Made by a program: the position numbers and the translations under genes. Source: Candidatus Methylomirabilota bacterium (lineage in GTDB: Bacteria > Methylomirabilota > Methylomirabilia > Methylomirabilales > 2-02-FULL-66-22). From it: a stretch of 64,000 nucleotides of DNA. A model generated the notes under the pieces. That model saw nothing but the letters and a program-made list of their open reading frames with translations. It did not search any database and was not told the DNA's origin. Each line of letters starts with the position of its first letter. Position 1 is the first letter of the stretch. The stretch covers positions 94,381-158,380 of the forward strand of contig JACQVN010000009.1 of the NCBI GenBank assembly GCA_016209735.1. Reading direction: 5' to 3'. Shown piece after piece: positions 16,542 to 24,652 of this stretch.

Positions 16542-17729
16542 TCAGGCTTGGTCTTGTTGCCCAGCCCGCTCGAGCACAGAAACAATAAGGAGAATGATCA
16601 CGGCTTGCAGGATGAGGATGAGGGCGTCGACGACGCGGGCGTTTCGCAGGGCGACCGCACCCAATCCCATCGCCGTCGACAGCAGAAAGATGAGCAGGAC
16701 GGTCTTCCGATGACTGTGGAGCAGGGCGTCGAGGCGGTGGTGGAGATGGTCCCTCCCAACATAGGCGATCCAGTCGTGAAAGGTGTGCACCTTGCCCGTG
16801 GCAATACGCATGACCGTAATGTGGGTCATGTCGAAGATGAAGATCCAAAAAATCAGGATGGGCGCGGCGAGGTCCAGGATGCCGTTATCGGCCCAATCGC
16901 CCTTGACGGCCAGGGAGGCCAGCACAAATCCCAGGAAGGTGCTTCCCGCATCCCCCAGGAAGATGGCGGCGGGCTTCTGCCAGCGAAAATTGAAGGGGAA
17001 GAACCCGAAGCAGCTTCCGACCAGGGCGGCGGCAAGCCAGCCGAGGAAGGGCTGGAACGTCTGTATGGCAACCACGCCCAGGAAGCTGGCGGTGACGATA
17101 CTCAGACCGGTTGCCAGGCCGTCCATGCCGTCGAAGAAATTCATGGCGTTCGTGATCCCAAGAATCCACACCACCGTCAGGATGCCGTTCAGGAGAACGC
17201 CGAGGTCCGATCGCGGCGGAAGCGTGAGCATGACGCCGGAGGCCATCACCATGGCCACCGCCGCGAGCTGTGCCAGGAGCTTGAAGCGGGCCGGCATGCC
17301 CCGCAGATCGTCCAGGACGCCCGTCACCACGAGCAAGCCTGCGCCGATGAGGATGGCGATCACCTGGTGGTCGAGGATGGAATTGGCGAGGACGGAAATC
17401 AGGAAGGCGATGAAGACCGCCAAGCCCCCCAAGAGGGGGGTTGGGGCGGTGTGGACCTTCCGGGAAGCGGGGTAGTCGAGGGCCTCGTAGCGGAAAGCAA
17501 GGCGCATGATCAGCGGGGTGCAGCCGAACGAGACGAGACCGGAAAGGACCAGGATATATGCCCAGCGGGAGCCCAGGGCGGTAAGCCAAGTACCACGGAT
17601 CGGTGGCAGGAGCAGGAGCAGGGCAATCCCCAGGGACGAAGCGCTGAGCGCAAGCGAGAACCGAGCCACCGCCGGGTTGCCTGTTTCGCGAGGAGCGGGC
17701 GACACGTTGTCGGTCTCCTTGTGACTCAT
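16542..17729 (-). CDS. WecA/MraY-type polyprenyl-phosphate sugar-1-phosphate transferase
   Basis: 395-residue membrane protein with about ten helices. It carries the family motifs DDLRG, NAMNFFDGMDGLATG (catalytic Asp pair), FLGDAGSTFLGF and the WecA-subgroup HIS loop GRDHLHHRL. It transfers a HexNAc-1-phosphate from UDP-sugar to undecaprenyl phosphate, starting assembly of a surface glycan. It is the last gene of the minus-strand locus, and its start overlaps the stop of the DegT gene by 4 nt. The exact sugar cannot be read from sequence. Confidence 0.92.
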   Translation of the reverse strand: MSHKETDNVSPAPRETGNPAVARFSLALSASSLGIALLLLLPPIRGTWLTALGSRWAYILVLSGLVSFGCTPLIMRLAFRYEALDYPASRKVHTAPTPLLGGLAVFIAFLISVLANSILDHQVIAILIGAGLLVVTGVLDDLRGMPARFKLLAQLAAVAMVMASGVMLTLPPRSDLGVLLNGILTVVWILGITNAMNFFDGMDGLATGLSIVTASFLGVVAIQTFQPFLGWLAAALVGSCFGFFPFNFRWQKPAAIFLGDAGSTFLGFVLASLAVKGDWADNGILDLAAPILIFWIFIFDMTHITVMRIATGKVHTFHDWIAYVGRDHLHHRLDALLHSHRKTVLLIFLLSTAMGLGAVALRNARVVDALILILQAVIILLIVSVLERAGQQDQA

Positions 17730-18817
17730 CGGAAAACGATCTGCATGGCGCGAACGACCGCCGCCTCCTCCTCCCTTCGAAGAGTGGGGTAGATCGGGAG
17801 AGACAAGGCATGACGGCAGGCATCGCTCGCGCCGGGGAAACCCTCCATTCCCAGCGTGCGATGGATGGGCCGAAAGATCGGGGGACGGGCACGCACGCCA
17901 AGCGCCTCGAGACGGCGCGCTAGGGCGGGGGCCGATCCGGACGTGCGGACGACGAACCGATGATAGGCGTGCGCGCGATGCCCGTCCGCGTGTGGCAACG
18001 CGACGGAGACATTCTCCAGTTGCCGCGCGTACCGGGAGGCGATGGCCTTGCGGCGAGCCAACATTTGCGGAAACCGCCTGAGCTGACTCCGTCCGAGAGC
18101 CGCCTGGAAATCCGTGAGCTTGTAGTTGTACCGCACGCGATGGCGGCGCCGTTCGTCGTAATCGCGGAGGTCGCGGAGTCGTTCAAGCATCCGCGGATCG
18201 CGCCCCAGGATCATTCCCCCTTCGCCGGTGGCCAGGAGCTTGGTGGCGTAGAAGGAGAGGGTGCAGAGGCTGCCGAACGAGCCGACCGGGCGATCCCGGT
18301 AGGTAGCCCCCAGCGCCTGGGCGCAATCTTCGATGAGCGGTATCCCATGGGCGAGGAGCAGGTCCAGTTCGGCCGGCAGGCCGAAAAGGTGCGGCACGAT
18401 TATGGCTTTGGTTCGCCGGGTGATCCTCCGCCGGACCTCGCGAGGGTCGATGTTGAAGGTCAATGGGTCGATGTCGGCGATACGCGCCTTCGCGCCCACG
18501 TACTCGACCGCATGCAGGGGTGCGACGCAGACGTAGCTCGGCAGAATGACCTCGTCCCCAGGCCCCACGCCGATTCCCAGGAGTGCCAGGTGAAGGGCTG
18601 CCGTGCCGGATCCCACCGCCACGCCGGGGGGCAGGCCAAGAGATCGCCCAACCTCCTCCTCGAAGGCGGCGGTCTCCGCTCCTTGGACCAGCAGGCCGCT
18701 CCGGACAACGCGTGCCACCGCCCGGACGTCCGCCTCGGTGATCCAGGGTCGGGAGTGCGGCACCACCTCCGGCACTCCGGCACTCCGGCACTCCGGCGCC
18801 TTGGACTTGTCAAGCAC
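17726..18817 (-). CDS. DegT/DnrJ/EryC1/StrS family aminotransferase
   Basis: 363 residues. PLP-dependent sugar aminotransferase fold: VGSGTAALHLALLGIGVGPG, VPHLFG, IEDCAQALGA, and the PLP Lys in SFYATKLLATGEGGM. It should make an amino sugar nucleotide for the glycan. The start is odd: codons 7-16 translate an octamer array (CCGGCACT units on the plus strand). GTG 18817 overlaps the preceding four-helix-bundle gene by 8 nt. The conserved part begins around residue 19, so an alternative GTG at 18775 is also possible. Confidence 0.9.
   Translation of the reverse strand: MLDKSKAPECRSAGVPEVVPHSRPWITEADVRAVARVVRSGLLVQGAETAAFEEEVGRSLGLPPGVAVGSGTAALHLALLGIGVGPGDEVILPSYVCVAPLHAVEYVGAKARIADIDPLTFNIDPREVRRRITRRTKAIIVPHLFGLPAELDLLLAHGIPLIEDCAQALGATYRDRPVGSFGSLCTLSFYATKLLATGEGGMILGRDPRMLERLRDLRDYDERRRHRVRYNYKLTDFQAALGRSQLRRFPQMLARRKAIASRYARQLENVSVALPHADGHRAHAYHRFVVRTSGSAPALARRLEALGVRARPPIFRPIHRTLGMEGFPGASDACRHALSLPIYPTLRREEEAAVVRAMQIVFR
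18769..18800. repeat. CCGGCACT octamer array in the DegT 5-prime end
   Basis: Three exact CCGGCACT units plus a variant (CCGGCGCC) run without indels through the first codons of the DegT gene. A related inverted array (CCAGAGTG units) lies at 19321-19352 on the other side of the four-helix-bundle gene. Confidence 0.75.
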
Positions 18818-19241
18818 GCTCTGCGCCCTTTCGGGCCATCTGTGAATTGGCGCCGTTGACCCTTGATGGTTTCACAGTCTGTCCGCGTCGTTCCAGACTT
18901 CGGATGTAGGCATTCAACTGCGGAATCAACTCATCGATCGTGGCCATAAAGGCATTGAACCTTTCCTCGGATATGAGACGCCGACGAACTGCCCGGCGAA
19001 GCCAATACCTCGTTTCTTCCAGCGATCCCCGAGCGTAGAACTGGAACTGTTTATTGTTTTTGTAGGAGTATCGACCGTCGCCCTCAGCGATGTTGGCCCC
19101 AATAGACTCGCACGCAGGCACCAACTGCTTTCCGACCGTCGCTTGTGCGAACGGCTTCCACGCAATCACCTCATCCCAGACCTCGTCTGCTAAGACCTCG
19201 GCCAATTGATAGATGCGCATGCCAGCAACTCCCTCAGGCAT
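18810..19241 (-). CDS. Four-helix-bundle protein (S23/23S IVS-protein family), copy 1
   Basis: 143 residues. The helix pattern with ACESIGANIAEGDGRYS and FQFYARGSLEETRYWLRRAV is characteristic of the four-helix-bundle family first seen in 23S rRNA intervening sequences. Its function is unknown. ATG 19241 has AGGAGG upstream; ATG 19220 is an alternative. It interrupts the polysaccharide genes between PIG-L and DegT and is bracketed by inverted octamer arrays (18769-18800, 19321-19352). This suggests a passenger gene rather than a pathway member. Confidence 0.85.
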   Translation of the reverse strand: MPEGVAGMRIYQLAEVLADEVWDEVIAWKPFAQATVGKQLVPACESIGANIAEGDGRYSYKNNKQFQFYARGSLEETRYWLRRAVRRRLISEERFNAFMATIDELIPQLNAYIRSLERRGQTVKPSRVNGANSQMARKGAERA

Positions 19242-19320
19242 CGCCCGCCTCCTTCTGTCATCTGACGTGACTTTCTCGGCTCCAAATCCAAGAGGCGACT
19301 ATGTGCAACCTCTTGGGGTT

Positions 19321-19352
19321 CCAGAGTGCCAGAGTGCCTGGGTGCCTCGACT
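19321..19352. repeat. CCAGAGTG octamer array
   Basis: Units CCAGAGTG, CCAGAGTG, CCTGGGTG and CCTCGACT lie between the PIG-L stop and the four-helix-bundle gene. Read on the minus strand (CACTCTGG) they are near copies of the array at 18769-18800 (CACTCCGG), giving an inverted pair around the gene. Confidence 0.65.
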
Positions 19353-19359
19353 TCAGCCG

Positions 19360-19980
19360 TCAAGGGCTGATGTTGATGAACAATCGCAACGGCACAAAGG
19401 CTTCCGCGTTGCGCACGCGTCCCTGAATGCCGCGGAACTGGGCGGAGGCGCGGGCGAAGTCGACGATGCTGAGGCCCTCGATGTTCGTCTTGGTCACCTG
19501 GGAAGCATGGGCCTCCAGGGCGGCGATCTTGGTCGGGAGCTGGCCGTCCACGTCCACAAAAACGCTGGGAGAGAAATTCTGGGTGGTTGGCCCCTCGTAA
19601 AAAAGGACGTTCCGCGTATATCGGGTGGCGGTGACGGTGCAAGTGGCCAGGTGCCGGTGGTCCTGATGGGTATCGTCAGGGTGGTGGGAGAAGATGAAGC
19701 TGGGGTTGATGTCCTTGATGGCGGCCTCCAGCCGCTGAATGAGTTCCCGGTTTAGCGGGAGGGCGGTATCCGGGTAATCCCCCCAGAAGAGCTTCGACAC
19801 ATGGAGAATGTCCGCAGCGGCTTCCTGCTCCTTCTGCCGAACGGCGGCGTCGCCGCCGCCGCCGCCTTGCGTCATGACAAGGAGGAACACCTCGTGGCCC
19901 TGCGCTGCGTACTTGACGAGGGTTCCCCCGCAGCCGAATTCGACGTCATCGGGGTGTGCGCCGATCGCCAGAATGCGCAT
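19360..19980 (-). CDS. PIG-L family deacetylase
   Basis: 206 residues. The zinc-binding motifs AHPDDVEFGCGGTL and HHPDDTHQDHRHLA are those of the PIG-L/LmbE family, which removes acetyl groups from N-acetylated sugars. ATG 19980 begins directly with MRILAIGAHPDD. In this locus it probably makes a free amino sugar on a precursor or polymer (inference). The C-terminus ends eight nt from an octamer array, with no sign of truncation of the catalytic core. Confidence 0.92.
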   Translation of the reverse strand: MRILAIGAHPDDVEFGCGGTLVKYAAQGHEVFLLVMTQGGGGGDAAVRQKEQEAAADILHVSKLFWGDYPDTALPLNRELIQRLEAAIKDINPSFIFSHHPDDTHQDHRHLATCTVTATRYTRNVLFYEGPTTQNFSPSVFVDVDGQLPTKIAALEAHASQVTKTNIEGLSIVDFARASAQFRGIQGRVRNAEAFVPLRLFINISP

Positions 19981-20000
19981 GGGATGCCTTTCTCCCGCAG

Positions 20001-20020
20001 GGACGCAGAGACGCAGAGGA
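20001..20020. repeat. GACGCAGAGACGCAGAG repeat, left copy
   Basis: The motif GGACGCAGAGACGCAGAGGA lies just past the stop codon of the GxxExxY gene (20024). It faces an inverted copy at 20407-20430, so the gene is bracketed. Confidence 0.8.
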
Positions 20021-20023
20021 AAG

Positions 20024-20404
20024 CTAGAGCCTATTCACGATCCGGCGAATTCCGTTCTTGATGATTGGGGCGCCAAAGTTGAGAAGCAGACCGAGCCGGT
20101 AATCGAGCAGACGAAGATAGGTCAAGCGCTGCTTCGAGTGGACTGGAGAAAGCTCTTCAACGGATTTCAGCTCGACAACGATACCGCTCTCCACGACGAG
20201 ATCTGCTCGAAAACCGACCTCGAAATGAACTCCATCATAATCGATAGGAACAGGCGTCTGCCGCTCCACCTTCAAGCCCCGTTTTTCCAGCTCGTGAGCC
20301 AATACAACTTCGTAGACAGACTCCAGCAAACCTGGCCCGAGTGTAGAGTGGATATGAAAGGCTGCATCCACGATCGCACCTGAAATTGAATTGAGGTCCT
20401 TCAC
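20024..20404 (-). CDS. GxxExxY family protein
   Basis: 126 residues from GTG 20404. The diagnostic motif is GPGLLESVYEVVLAHELEKR, followed by a PD-(D/E)xK-like core: GFRADLVVESGIVVELKSVE (candidate Asp, Glu and Lys). The family is widespread, usually solitary and flanked by repeats; its function is unknown, though the nuclease-like core suggests DNA binding or cleavage. The gene overlaps the 3-prime end of wbqC by 4 nt and is bracketed by inverted CGCAGAGACGCAGAG repeats. The ribosome-binding site is poor, so the start is provisional. Confidence 0.87.
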   Translation of the reverse strand: MKDLNSISGAIVDAAFHIHSTLGPGLLESVYEVVLAHELEKRGLKVERQTPVPIDYDGVHFEVGFRADLVVESGIVVELKSVEELSPVHSKQRLTYLRLLDYRLGLLLNFGAPIIKNGIRRIVNRL

Positions 20405-21141
20405 CTCCGCGTCTCTGCGTCTCTGCGTGAGTAATCGGTGAGGAATTCCGCTCTCTCCCAGTTCCTTCCCGACCGAAGAATCTCCAGGCTCTTGGGACCG
20501 CAGTTGAAGAGTAAGTCTACCACCGAGAGATGGGAAACAAAAGGCTGGTATCGCTGGGAATAGCTCGGGTGCCGGTAGGCCTGAACCTCCATCAGAAGAC
20601 CGGAGTCGCGAAAGCGGTCGAGGTCCATGTAGTTCACACCGCCCTGTCCGGCGAGATACGTGGACCCGCCCACGGCGCGACAGAGGTCGATGAGCCGTTC
20701 TGTGGGCTCTTCGTGTGCAATAAGCGTGGAAGCGAGGATTCGAGGAGTCGTGATCCCGAGGTACCGGCAGAGCAGATCGAGGACGGCGCAATTCAGCTCG
20801 GCGAGCCGGGACCAGGGTCGCTCGATGAGGCCGAGAAGGTCAGGACCGACCGGCTCCCAGAATTGCGCCTTCGCGTAGTGAAGGCGCAAGGCCTGGCAGT
20901 GCTTCCGCTGCCAGTCCGTCCGGGAGTTGATCTCGACACGATCGATCCGCTCCGGAAAGCGATCGATGACGGGTACCGTGAGCCACTGCCACTCGTCTTT
21001 GGTCCGGATGCGATTGCGGTTCTGCCACTCGTGCTTCTTGAACTGGACCGTATCCAGGAGAACAAAGACATCCGCCGAATCAATCTTGTCTGCATAGCCG
21101 AGCCACGGCAGGTACTGGGGCTGATGGATGGCGACTTTCAT
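20401..21141 (-). CDS. WbqC-like family protein
   Basis: 246 residues from ATG 21141. MKVAIHQPQYLPWLGYADKI is the WbqC signature; later LSVVDLLFNCGPKS is also typical. WbqC-like proteins occur in O-antigen and capsule loci and may act in amino sugar formation; biochemistry is limited. The last ten residues (YSRRDAETRR) are the translation of the CGCAGAGACGCAGAG repeat that borders the GxxExxY gene. The natural C-terminus therefore seems to have been replaced when the repeat arrived. Confidence 0.88.
   Translation of the reverse strand: MKVAIHQPQYLPWLGYADKIDSADVFVLLDTVQFKKHEWQNRNRIRTKDEWQWLTVPVIDRFPERIDRVEINSRTDWQRKHCQALRLHYAKAQFWEPVGPDLLGLIERPWSRLAELNCAVLDLLCRYLGITTPRILASTLIAHEEPTERLIDLCRAVGGSTYLAGQGGVNYMDLDRFRDSGLLMEVQAYRHPSYSQRYQPFVSHLSVVDLLFNCGPKSLEILRSGRNWERAEFLTDYSRRDAETRR
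20407..20430. repeat. CTCTGCGTCTCTGCG repeat, right copy
   Basis: CGCGTCTCTGCGTCTCTGCG is the inverted counterpart of the copy at 20001-20020. On the minus strand it encodes the last residues and stop of the WbqC-like protein and directly precedes the GTG of the GxxExxY gene. Confidence 0.8.
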
Positions 21142-21152
21142 GTCGGCACAAT

Positions 21153-21281
21153 GGCAATCAGGCAATTAGGCACCTGGGCACCTGGGCACCTGGGCACCTG
21201 GGCGACTGGGCGAATGGGAGCATCGGGAGTCTTTTCCAGGCTGCCAGATTGCCCAATTGCCAAATTGCCAAGTCGCCAGGC
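21153..21281. repeat. Converging octamer arrays between wbqC-like and PHP genes
   Basis: Left half (21153-21232): 8-bp units GGCAATCA, GGCAATTA, four GGCACCTG, then GGCGACTG and GGCGAATG. Right half (about 21234-21281): inverted units, on the minus strand GGCGACTT, GGCAATTT, GGCAATTG, GGCAATCT. The two halves can pair as a long imperfect hairpin. The array fills the whole 141-nt gap. Confidence 0.8.
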
Positions 21282-21282
21282 T

Positions 21283-22794
21283 CTACTTGTCCATCGTGAC
21301 GAAGATCGGGTTCGAGAGGATCTGGTGCCCGCCGGGACCTTGCACCTCGAGGCGGTAGTAGGTGCGGCCGGAAGGCTGGAGCGCTGCGTCCTGCCAGGTG
21401 ATCGTCAGAGGCGTCTCTCCCTTCACGCTGTGAACCGTGGCGCCCGAACGCATCAGCCTGACCTCAACCTGCATAGGCGCTGAAGTCGTTGCGCGAACGA
21501 CTGCACGGACGAGCGGCAGACTCCCGCGGCGAGCTGTCAGCCGGCCGCCGGCCTCCGCGGCTGCCTCGCCGGAGGCGGAGACCTGGAATTGATCCAGCGC
21601 CAAACCAGCCTCGCCGGTGCGCCGCAGGGCGTACATGCGGCCGGCCTTGAATGCTTCAAGGAGGCTCGTGGCATCTTTTCGCCTCTCCAGGATGACCGTT
21701 TGTACCTCGCCGAACCGCTTGCCTGCCTGGCCTTCCCGGTGGTAAGCCGCCTCACCTAAGGCCCAGGCGGGGGTTTTTCTCCGCCCGGCCAGGTACTCCA
21801 GCAAAAGGTGATCCCACCCGCCGCCTGGATTGGTGAAGGTCGTTGTGTCTTCGTAGACGCCCCCAAAGGCCGTGAATCCTTCCGTCCTGAGCAAGTCCTC
21901 GGCATACGGCTCCGTTCGTATGGTTGCTTTCAGGCCTGCCACCTGGACAACCTGATAGTCGCGCGCCTCGGGCAGCGACCACACGGTCAACCCGCCATGC
22001 TGAGCGACGTAGTCAATGACGGACTGATGCGGGCGGACACCCTGACTCGCATTGTAGGGGGAGAGCGCCTGGACCTGGAATGGATAATTGTTCAGGAAGA
22101 AGAAAATGCCGGCAGCGGAACAGGCGAAGGCGGGAATTACCCGTCGCCGTCTTTGCACCACGCGGAAACGCTGAAAATGCACCACTCGCTGTCGCCGATG
22201 CGTGAATAGCCAGGCCCCCAGCGAGAGCAGGAGCACCGGCAGGAGGAGCAAGACGGGAGACTGCCACCCCCAACGGGCAGCACCGGGGTTGCCGATGACC
22301 GGCAGCCTCTGGTAGTCCTCCGGACGTTGCAGGCCAACGACCAGAATGTTCTTCTGGCCGTCGTGCATGGTCAGCGTTCCACCCAGAAGACTCCCGGTCC
22401 AGTAATAATAGGGGAGGGTCTCGGCGCCCGGGATGAAGAGGACATCCGGCTGACGGGCATTGGCCTGTCGTACGGCGGCCAGAAACTTCCTCGGACTCTT
22501 CTGGAGGAGTGAGGGGTATTCCACCCGGTGCCGTAGGAAACTCCGCAGCGGTGGCAGGCCGTACTCGAACTGCTGGAGGAGATTCTCCGTCAGGATCACC
22601 GCCCGGACCCCCCGCGCCTTGGCCAGCGAGACGAGCTGCTCGAGCGACTGGTCCCCCGTGCTCCAGGTCGAGTGAGCATGGACCACGGTGGGGATCTGCA
22701 ATGGGGGCGCATCGGCCATGGCGGGAGTGGCAAGCATGAAAATTCCCAGCATGGACAAAGAATCCAGGCGGATCAATTGTACAACTCGTCGCAT
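21283..22794 (-). CDS. Membrane-anchored PHP-domain protein
   Basis: 503 residues. An N-terminal signal-like segment (LDSLSMLGIFMLATPAMADA) precedes a PHP-type start, PTVVHAHSTWSTGDQSLEQL, and AVILTENLLQQFEYG. Two membrane segments lie around the middle (SPVLLLLPVLLLSLGAWLF and VIPAFACSAAGIFFFLNNYP), and a C-terminal beta-rich domain follows. It probably sits in the inner membrane with the PHP part outside. PHP domains are metal-dependent phosphoesterases, but several usual metal ligands are hard to place here. Function in the glycan locus is unknown. ATG 22794 is preferred because it opens the signal sequence. Confidence 0.75.
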   Translation of the reverse strand: MRRVVQLIRLDSLSMLGIFMLATPAMADAPPLQIPTVVHAHSTWSTGDQSLEQLVSLAKARGVRAVILTENLLQQFEYGLPPLRSFLRHRVEYPSLLQKSPRKFLAAVRQANARQPDVLFIPGAETLPYYYWTGSLLGGTLTMHDGQKNILVVGLQRPEDYQRLPVIGNPGAARWGWQSPVLLLLPVLLLSLGAWLFTHRRQRVVHFQRFRVVQRRRRVIPAFACSAAGIFFFLNNYPFQVQALSPYNASQGVRPHQSVIDYVAQHGGLTVWSLPEARDYQVVQVAGLKATIRTEPYAEDLLRTEGFTAFGGVYEDTTTFTNPGGGWDHLLLEYLAGRRKTPAWALGEAAYHREGQAGKRFGEVQTVILERRKDATSLLEAFKAGRMYALRRTGEAGLALDQFQVSASGEAAAEAGGRLTARRGSLPLVRAVVRATTSAPMQVEVRLMRSGATVHSVKGETPLTITWQDAALQPSGRTYYRLEVQGPGGHQILSNPIFVTMDK

Positions 22795-22925
22795 ATTTGC
22801 GTGCGGTAGGAACCCGTTCCCTCTCGCCACGCACGCAAAGTTCGCCAAGAAAAGCCCAAGGTTTTGTTCTGCTTTGCGTCTTGTGCGTCTTTGCGAGGGA
22901 GAGGCATCGTAGCCCTCTAACCCAA

Positions 22926-22996
22926 TAGCCCGGTTGCCTGGTTGCCGGATTGCCTGGTTGAAGGCCTCACCAATCGACCAGTCGACTAGTCGACTT
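22926..22996. repeat. Octamer plus heptamer arrays before the GT4 stop
   Basis: Octamers CGGTTGCC, TGGTTGCC, GGATTGCC and TGGTTGAA are followed by heptamers of the type GACCAGT, CGACTAG, TCGACTT. The heptamers run into the last codons of the glycosyltransferase gene ending at 22986. Confidence 0.6.
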
Positions 22997-24116
22997 TTCC
23001 CATAACATCCCGATAAAGCTCCGCGAGCGATTTGACCATCTTGTCCGCGCTGTACTGTGGGGCCCTGCGGCGGCCGGCCTCGGCGATAGCTCTGAGGCGA
23101 ACGGGGTCCTGGAGGAGGCTGCAGATCGCCCCCGCCAGGGCGGCTGGATCCGCAGGTGGCACCAGAAGTCCCGCCTCCCCCTCGCCGAGAAGCTCCGGGA
23201 CTCCCCCGACCCGGGTCGCCACGATGGGCTTCCCTCGAGCCATGGCCATGACAAGAACGCGCCCCATTCCCTCGTTCAGGGATGGAAGGACGAAGAAGTC
23301 CATGCCGGCGATGAGCGCCGGGACATCCTCGCGGAAGCCGGTGAAGTGGATCCGATCCGCCAGGCCGAGGTCGCGCGCCTCGCGCTCCAGCGCCATCCGC
23401 TGTTCGCCGTCCCCGACGATCAGGAAGCGGGCGTCGGGGACGGATGCGAGGACCCGCGGGGCCGCCCGGACCAGGTATGCGATCCCCTTGACCGGAGCGA
23501 GCCGGGCCACGGTTCCCACGACCGGCCTGCCAGTCGCGATATGCAAAGGCTGCGCCCCGATGACCGGGCCGAGATCCACGCCGCTGGGAATCGTCACGAA
23601 CTGCTCCGGCTGTCCTATGCCGTGACGCAGGTGATCCCGGGCCTCATCGTCGCTCAAGGTGACAAACCGGTCGGTCCAGCGGGCGGCGACCTGCTCGAGA
23701 CCGATGAAGGTCTTGGTGGCAGCCGGAGAAAAGTAGCCGTCGAAGATGTGGCCATGGGGGGTGTAGACGATATGTCGGACGCCGGCCAGACGTGCAGCGA
23801 GGCGGCCGAGGAACCCGGCCTTGGAGGAGTGGGTGTGGACGATGTCCGGCCGGATGCGCTTGATCAGTCGCCGGAGGCCAAAAAGGGCGGCGACATCCAG
23901 GACCGGATTCACTTCCCGCCGAAGCTGTGGGAGCTGGACCCACTCAACGTCCGCGGCTGCAAGCGTCGCAAGCATCCCGGGTGGCGGGTCGGTGGTCCGC
24001 CCCGACAGAATACTGCAGGAGAACTCTCCTTTCGGCATCCGGCTGGCCGAGATGACCGTGTTCTCCGTGGAGCCCCCCACGTCGAGGCGGGTGATCAGAT
24101 GAAGCACGCGGATCAT
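22986..24116 (-). CDS. Glycosyltransferase, GT4 family
   Basis: 376 residues with a GT-B fold: MIRVLHLITRLDVGGSTENT opens the acceptor-binding half, HTHSSKAGFLGRLAARLAGV follows, and the donor half has GTVARLAPVKG, FLIVGDGEQR and the nucleotide-binding LPSLNEGMGRVLVMAMARGK. It should transfer a hexose or similar residue from a nucleotide sugar during glycan assembly at the inner membrane. Its last residues (GKVD) overlap a heptamer array. Linkage and substrate cannot be deduced. Confidence 0.9.
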   Translation of the reverse strand: MIRVLHLITRLDVGGSTENTVISASRMPKGEFSCSILSGRTTDPPPGMLATLAAADVEWVQLPQLRREVNPVLDVAALFGLRRLIKRIRPDIVHTHSSKAGFLGRLAARLAGVRHIVYTPHGHIFDGYFSPAATKTFIGLEQVAARWTDRFVTLSDDEARDHLRHGIGQPEQFVTIPSGVDLGPVIGAQPLHIATGRPVVGTVARLAPVKGIAYLVRAAPRVLASVPDARFLIVGDGEQRMALEREARDLGLADRIHFTGFREDVPALIAGMDFFVLPSLNEGMGRVLVMAMARGKPIVATRVGGVPELLGEGEAGLLVPPADPAALAGAICSLLQDPVRLRAIAEAGRRRAPQYSADKMVKSLAELYRDVMGKVD

Positions 24117-24127
24117 CGGGGCGTCCC

Positions 24128-24197
24128 GGTCGACTGGAACGTCGGATTGACATGTCGATCGTCATTTGGCATGACGAATGACGACAATGGCGACACC
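24128..24197. repeat. Degenerate heptamer array
   Basis: A run of 7-bp units resembling ATTGTCG, TCATTCG, TCATGCC, AAATGAC, GATCGAC and ATGTCAA on the minus strand occupies the gap upstream of the GT4 gene. It borders the nucleotidyltransferase pair on one side. Confidence 0.5.
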
Positions 24198-24271
24198 ACT
24201 GTGCGCCTGAAACCCCGCGCACGGAAGATCGGCGGAGTCACGGCCTTGCCCTGTCGACCTTCCGCAAAGCC

Positions 24272-24652
24272 CTACTCCGCATCCAGGCGGCACACGGGGA
24301 AGCCTTCCACCTCGATCCGCCGGCTCCATGCATCCTCGAAGCGCTCGATCCCGTCCGGGGCAAACACCAGGTCGAGGTCAAAGGGGCCGTTCCTGAGCTG
24401 AATCAAGTCCTTGCCGTGAATGATTTCTTGGGATTGGTCTTCGCTCAGGGCGAAGCCAAGCGCCAGCAAAGCGGCCACCAATGCCCGGCCGTTGTCAGGG
24501 TGTCTGTCTATGAACAGGTCCGCATCCTGCGTCGTGTCAGGAAATCCGAGCAGGATCGCGCCGGACTTGCCGATGAAGAGGTAGCGGACGCCATGGCGGG
24601 CCAGGGCGTCGCGGACCTGCTCTGCCTGGCGGTAGTCAACGGCTGCGACCAT
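24272..24652 (-). CDS. Nucleotidyltransferase-fold protein, probably C-terminally truncated
   Basis: 126 residues from ATG 24652. The sequence RYLFIGKSGAILLGFPDTTQDADLFIDRHP contains the Gly-Lys-Ser/Gly and paired Asp of a minimal nucleotidyltransferase (QDADLFI), as in AbiEii-like and MNT toxins. FDLDLVFAPDGIERFEDAWS supplies the third acidic group. Relatives usually continue with a helix containing an R-x-K-D motif after the point where this protein stops (VCRLDAE), so the C-terminus may be lost. The start overlaps the upstream small gene by 17 nt, as in a toxin-antitoxin pair. Confidence 0.75.
   Translation of the reverse strand: MVAAVDYRQAEQVRDALARHGVRYLFIGKSGAILLGFPDTTQDADLFIDRHPDNGRALVAALLALGFALSEDQSQEIIHGKDLIQLRNGPFDLDLVFAPDGIERFEDAWSRRIEVEGFPVCRLDAE

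Noticed and set aside
20404..20791. N-terminal extension of the GxxExxY protein
   Set aside because: The upstream in-frame residues are a mirror frame of the WbqC-like gene with no similarity to the family; the conserved domain begins right after GTG 20404.
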